A stretch of DNA of 64,000 bases from Pseudomonadota bacterium (lineage in GTDB: Bacteria > Pseudomonadota > Gammaproteobacteria > Burkholderiales > Burkholderiaceae_B): NCBI GenBank assembly GCA_023439305.1, contig JAEXOO010000014.1, forward strand, positions 1 through 64,000. Direction: 5' to 3'. A program made the translations under genes and the position numbers. Position 1 is the stretch's first letter, and the number at the start of each line of letters is the position of its first letter. Shown piece by piece: positions 61,496-64,000 of this stretch. The notes under the pieces are model-generated. The model did no database searches. It was given only the letters and a program-made list of their open reading frames with translations, and had not been told where the DNA came from.

Positions 61496-61525
61496 CAAGG
61501 GACTGCTGTACTTCTAGGGAAAAAC

Positions 61526-62980
61526 TTAGATGCCGCCCATCAGCATGTATTTGACGACCATGTAGTCATCCAGGCCGTAGTGCGAGCCTTCGCGGCCCAG
61601 CCCGGACTGTTTCACGCCGCCGAACGGGGCGGCCTCGTTAGACAGCAGGCCGGAGTTGATGGCGACCATGCCGTATTCCAGGGCTTCGGCCACGCGCCAG
61701 ACACGGCCGATATCGCGGCTGTAGAAATACGAAGCCAGGCCGAACTCGGTGTCATTGGCCATGGCAATGACCTCTTCTTCCGTGCTGAAACGGAACAGGG
61801 GGGCCAGCGGGCCGAACGTTTCTTCCTTGGCGACCTTCATGGCCGGGGTGACGTCGGCCACCACGGTAGGCTGGAAGAATAGCCCGCCCAGTTCATGGGA
61901 CTGACCGCCCAGCAAAACGCGGGCGCCCTTGGACACTGCGTCCTCGATATGCTCGCGCACCTTGTCCACGGCGGCCTGCTCGACCAGCGGGCCTTGCAAC
62001 ACGCCTTCGTCCATGCCGTTGCCCACTTTCATGCGGGACACGGCGGCCACCAGTTTCTCGGCAAAGGCGTCATACACCTTGTCGTGCACATACAGGCGGT
62101 TGGCGCAGACGCAAGTCTGACCCATGTTGCGGAACTTGCTGGCCAGCGCGCCTTCCACGGCGGCGTCCAGATCGGCGTCTTCAAACACGATGAACGGCGC
62201 ATTGCCGCCCAGTTCCAGTGAGATCTTCTTGATCTGTGCGGCGCTCTGCTGCATCAGCAGGCGGCCGATCTCGGTCGAGCCGGTGAAGCTGACCTTGCGC
62301 ACCAGGGGATTGCCGGTCATTTCACCGCCAATGGCCGAAGCCGAACCGGTAATGACCGAAAACACACCGGCAGGCACGCCGGCTTCTTCGGCCAGAACCG
62401 CCAGCGCAAAAGCGGAGTACGGCGTCTGGGTAGCCGGCTTGACCACAATGGTGCAGCCGGCGGCCAGGGCCGCGCCCACCTTGCGGGTAATCATGGACGA
62501 GGGGAAGTTCCACGGCGTGATGGCCGCGCACACGCCCACCGGCTCCTTGACCACCACAATGCGGCGATCCGCAGCGGGGCCGGGGATGGTGTCGCCATAG
62601 GCGCGCTTGGCCTCTTCACCATACCACTCCAGGTACGAAGCACCGTAAGCGATCTCGCCCATGGACTCGGCCAGGGGCTTGCCCTGCTCGGCCGTCATGA
62701 TGCGCGCCAGATCTTCCTGATTGGCCATGACCAGCTCGAACCAGCGGCGCAAAATGACAGCACGGGCCTTGGCCGTCAGAGCCCGCCAGCCAGCCCAGGC
62801 CTGGTTGGCCGCTTCAATGGCGCGGCGGGTTTCCTCGGCGCCCATCTTGGGAATCGTGCCGATCTGCTCGCCCGTGGCCGGATTGGTCACAGCAATGCTC
62901 TGGCCCGAGTCGGCATCCAGCCACTGGCCATTGATGTACGCCTGCTGGCGCAGCAATTCCATTCGTTTCAGTTGCAGCAT
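61526..62980 (-). CDS. gabD: NAD(P)-dependent succinate-semialdehyde dehydrogenase (GabD-like)
   Basis: This 484-residue aldehyde dehydrogenase has catalytic Cys290 (MGQTCVCAN), with the additional Cys292 typical of GabD, Glu256 (LELGGNAP) and Asn158 (TPWNFPSSMITRK). The Arg-containing segment FPSSMITRKVGAALAAG and the ending GREGSHYGLDDYM-VKY fit succinate/glutarate semialdehyde dehydrogenases. ATG 62980 follows AAGGAACGCGAA. It lies 38 bp downstream of a dihydrolipoyl dehydrogenase gene and is probably co-transcribed with it. Confidence 0.9.
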   Translation of the reverse strand: MLQLKRMELLRQQAYINGQWLDADSGQSIAVTNPATGEQIGTIPKMGAEETRRAIEAANQAWAGWRALTAKARAVILRRWFELVMANQEDLARIMTAEQGKPLAESMGEIAYGASYLEWYGEEAKRAYGDTIPGPAADRRIVVVKEPVGVCAAITPWNFPSSMITRKVGAALAAGCTIVVKPATQTPYSAFALAVLAEEAGVPAGVFSVITGSASAIGGEMTGNPLVRKVSFTGSTEIGRLLMQQSAAQIKKISLELGGNAPFIVFEDADLDAAVEGALASKFRNMGQTCVCANRLYVHDKVYDAFAEKLVAAVSRMKVGNGMDEGVLQGPLVEQAAVDKVREHIEDAVSKGARVLLGGQSHELGGLFFQPTVVADVTPAMKVAKEETFGPLAPLFRFSTEEEVIAMANDTEFGLASYFYSRDIGRVWRVAEALEYGMVAINSGLLSNEAAPFGGVKQSGLGREGSHYGLDDYMVVKYMLMGGI

Positions 62981-63018
62981 TTCGCGTTCCTTGTGCCGGC
63001 CTGGCCGGCAGCATGACA

Positions 63019-64000
63019 TTAAATGTGAAGCGCCCGGCCATAGGCGGCCAGCACCGCTTCGTGCATGGCTTCGGATTGGGTGGGGTGCGCAAAGACCGTG
63101 TGCATCAGGTCTTCTTCGGTCGTCTCCAGGCCCATGGCGATGGCGTAGCCCTGGATCATTTCCGTCACTTCATCGCCCACCATGTGTGCGCCCAGCAGTT
63201 CGCCACTCTGTTCATCGAAGATCACTTTGACGAAACCATCGGTCGAGCCCATGGCCAGCGCCTTGCCGTTGGCTGCAAAGGGAAAGCGGCCCACGCGCAC
63301 AGCGCGTCCGCCCGCTTTGGCCTGGGTCTCGGTCAGCCCCACGTGCGCCACCTGCGGATGGCTGTAGGTGCAGGCCGGGATCAGGTCGGCATTGAGCGGC
63401 GCCGGATTCAGGCCTGCGATGTGCTCAACACAGATCACGGCTTCATGCGAGGCCTTGTGCGCCAGCCAAGGCGCGCCCGCCACGTCGCCGATGGCATACA
63501 CGCCGGCCTCGCCGGTTGCGCAGAACGCGTCGGTGACGATATGGCTGCGGTCCACCTTGATCGCCGTGCCTTCCAGGCCCAGCTCCTCCACATTGCCCAC
63601 GATGCCGGCGGCCACCAGCACCACGTCGGCCTGTACACTGTGCGTCGCCGCCCCTTGCAGATCCAGCTTCCAGCTGCCATCCGCCTGTTTGGCGCTGGCG
63701 ACGATGCGCGTGCCGGTATGCAAGACAATGCCGTCCTTCTTCAAGGACGCCGCCACATGAGCGGACACTTCTTCGTCCTCGGCGGCCAGGATGCGCTCGC
63801 CCATCTCGATGACGCTGACCTGCGCACCCATGGCGCGATAGAAGCTGGCGAACTCGATGCCGATGACACCCGCCCCGATCACCACCAACCGTTTGGGCAG
63901 GGCCTTGGGCACCAGCGCTTCGCGGTAGCTCCAGACCGACTCACCATCCACGGGAAACTCGGGCAGGTGACGGGCGCGTGCGCCGGTCGCCAGAATCACA
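63019..64000 (-). CDS. lpdA: Dihydrolipoyl dehydrogenase, C-terminal part (cut by window edge)
   Basis: This is the 3' two-thirds of a flavin disulfide oxidoreductase; the 5' end with the redox-active cysteines lies beyond the window. Visible are the ATG-RARHLPEFPVDG segment, the NAD-binding motif VVIGAGVIGIEFASFYRAMG, the FAD motif VYAIGDVAG-PWLAHKASHE and the dimer-interface catalytic pair in HTVFAHPTQSEAMHEAV. The family is clear; whether it belongs to a 2-oxoglutarate, pyruvate or branched-chain complex depends on genes to the right. Confidence 0.92.
   Translation of the reverse strand, partial: VILATGARARHLPEFPVDGESVWSYREALVPKALPKRLVVIGAGVIGIEFASFYRAMGAQVSVIEMGERILAAEDEEVSAHVAASLKKDGIVLHTGTRIVASAKQADGSWKLDLQGAATHSVQADVVLVAAGIVGNVEELGLEGTAIKVDRSHIVTDAFCATGEAGVYAIGDVAGAPWLAHKASHEAVICVEHIAGLNPAPLNADLIPACTYSHPQVAHVGLTETQAKAGGRAVRVGRFPFAANGKALAMGSTDGFVKVIFDEQSGELLGAHMVGDEVTEMIQGYAIAMGLETTEEDLMHTVFAHPTQSEAMHEAVLAAYGRALHI

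Larger units (their letters stand above)
60867..61525. other. 659-bp region with no firm gene
   Basis: Between ogt and the gabD-like gene no open frame resembles a known protein. It holds the 232-bp inverted-repeat element at 61028-61259, a 28-codon frame with a CxxCH motif at 61328-61414, and the terminator at 61468-61495. Open frames on both strands across the inverted repeat encode the same peptide GAFRVLDG, which simply reflects the repeat. Confidence 0.7.

Noticed and set aside
1..64000. CRISPR arrays, rRNA genes or prophage
   Set aside because: No regularly spaced repeats, rRNA segments or phage structural genes were seen on either strand.

Overview
This window is high-GC chromosomal DNA from a betaproteobacterium of the family Alcaligenaceae, most likely Alcaligenes or a close relative. 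The strongest evidence is the segment from about 51.2 to 58.6 kb. It holds, in one direction, orf-1, aauB, aauE, aauD, aauA, orf-2, orf-3, orf-4 and hemE, the order described for the aromatic amine dehydrogenase locus of Alcaligenes faecalis. The aauA product keeps the two TTQ tryptophans, the catalytic Asp and Thr at a constant offset of four from the A. faecalis numbering. The metX-metW-ampG block and gltB-gltD also fit Burkholderiales.

Layout, left to right. 0-7.9 kb: a 2149-residue trimeric autotransporter adhesin and, upstream, an AraC-type regulator with a degenerate receiver domain, in AT-rich flanks. 7.9-11.4 kb: an ATP adenylyltransferase-like enzyme, a tandem pair of RidA proteins (one cytosolic, one exported), lrgA-lrgB and a DUF4260 protein. 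11.5-15.3 kb (minus): metX-metW-ampG-TRIC channel. 15.5-18.1 kb: a single-domain LuxR-type protein behind a Fur-like site, a lipoprotein and gshA. 18.1-23.2 kb: a Zur-box-controlled zinc TonB receptor (ZnuD-like) coupled to a methyltransferase, then a chemoreceptor.

23.1-31.8 kb: a GntR-controlled catabolic cluster with a PuuE-like deacetylase, an ATZ/TRZ amidohydrolase, an amidase, a dihydropyrimidinase/hydantoinase, an MHS transporter and a hydantoin-racemase homologue that has lost both catalytic cysteines. Matching palindromic operators lie in both control regions. The substrate looks like a cyclic ureide or imide but cannot be named from sequence; this is the best candidate here for an undescribed pathway. 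31.8-38.5 kb: two c-type cytochromes flanking tRNA-Arg(CCG), then a 3-hydroxyacyl-CoA dehydrogenase and CaiB-type CoA-transferase diverging from a nitronate monooxygenase and enoyl-CoA hydratase.

38.7-46.6 kb: glutamate synthase gltB-gltD, a large hairpin, an Rpn-type nuclease, and an orphan 78-codon gene whose strong promoter is packed with TAGGG/CCCTA operators. 46.7-52.2 kb (minus): rep, priA, hemE. 52.3-60.2 kb (minus): the aau locus with its FeaR-like regulator and an upstream aldehyde dehydrogenase. Together these would convert aromatic amines to aldehydes in the periplasm and aldehydes to acids in the cytoplasm. 60.3-64 kb: ogt, a 232-bp imperfect palindromic element in a 659-bp gene-free gap, gabD-like aldehyde dehydrogenase and the 3' part of a dihydrolipoyl dehydrogenase cut by the window edge.
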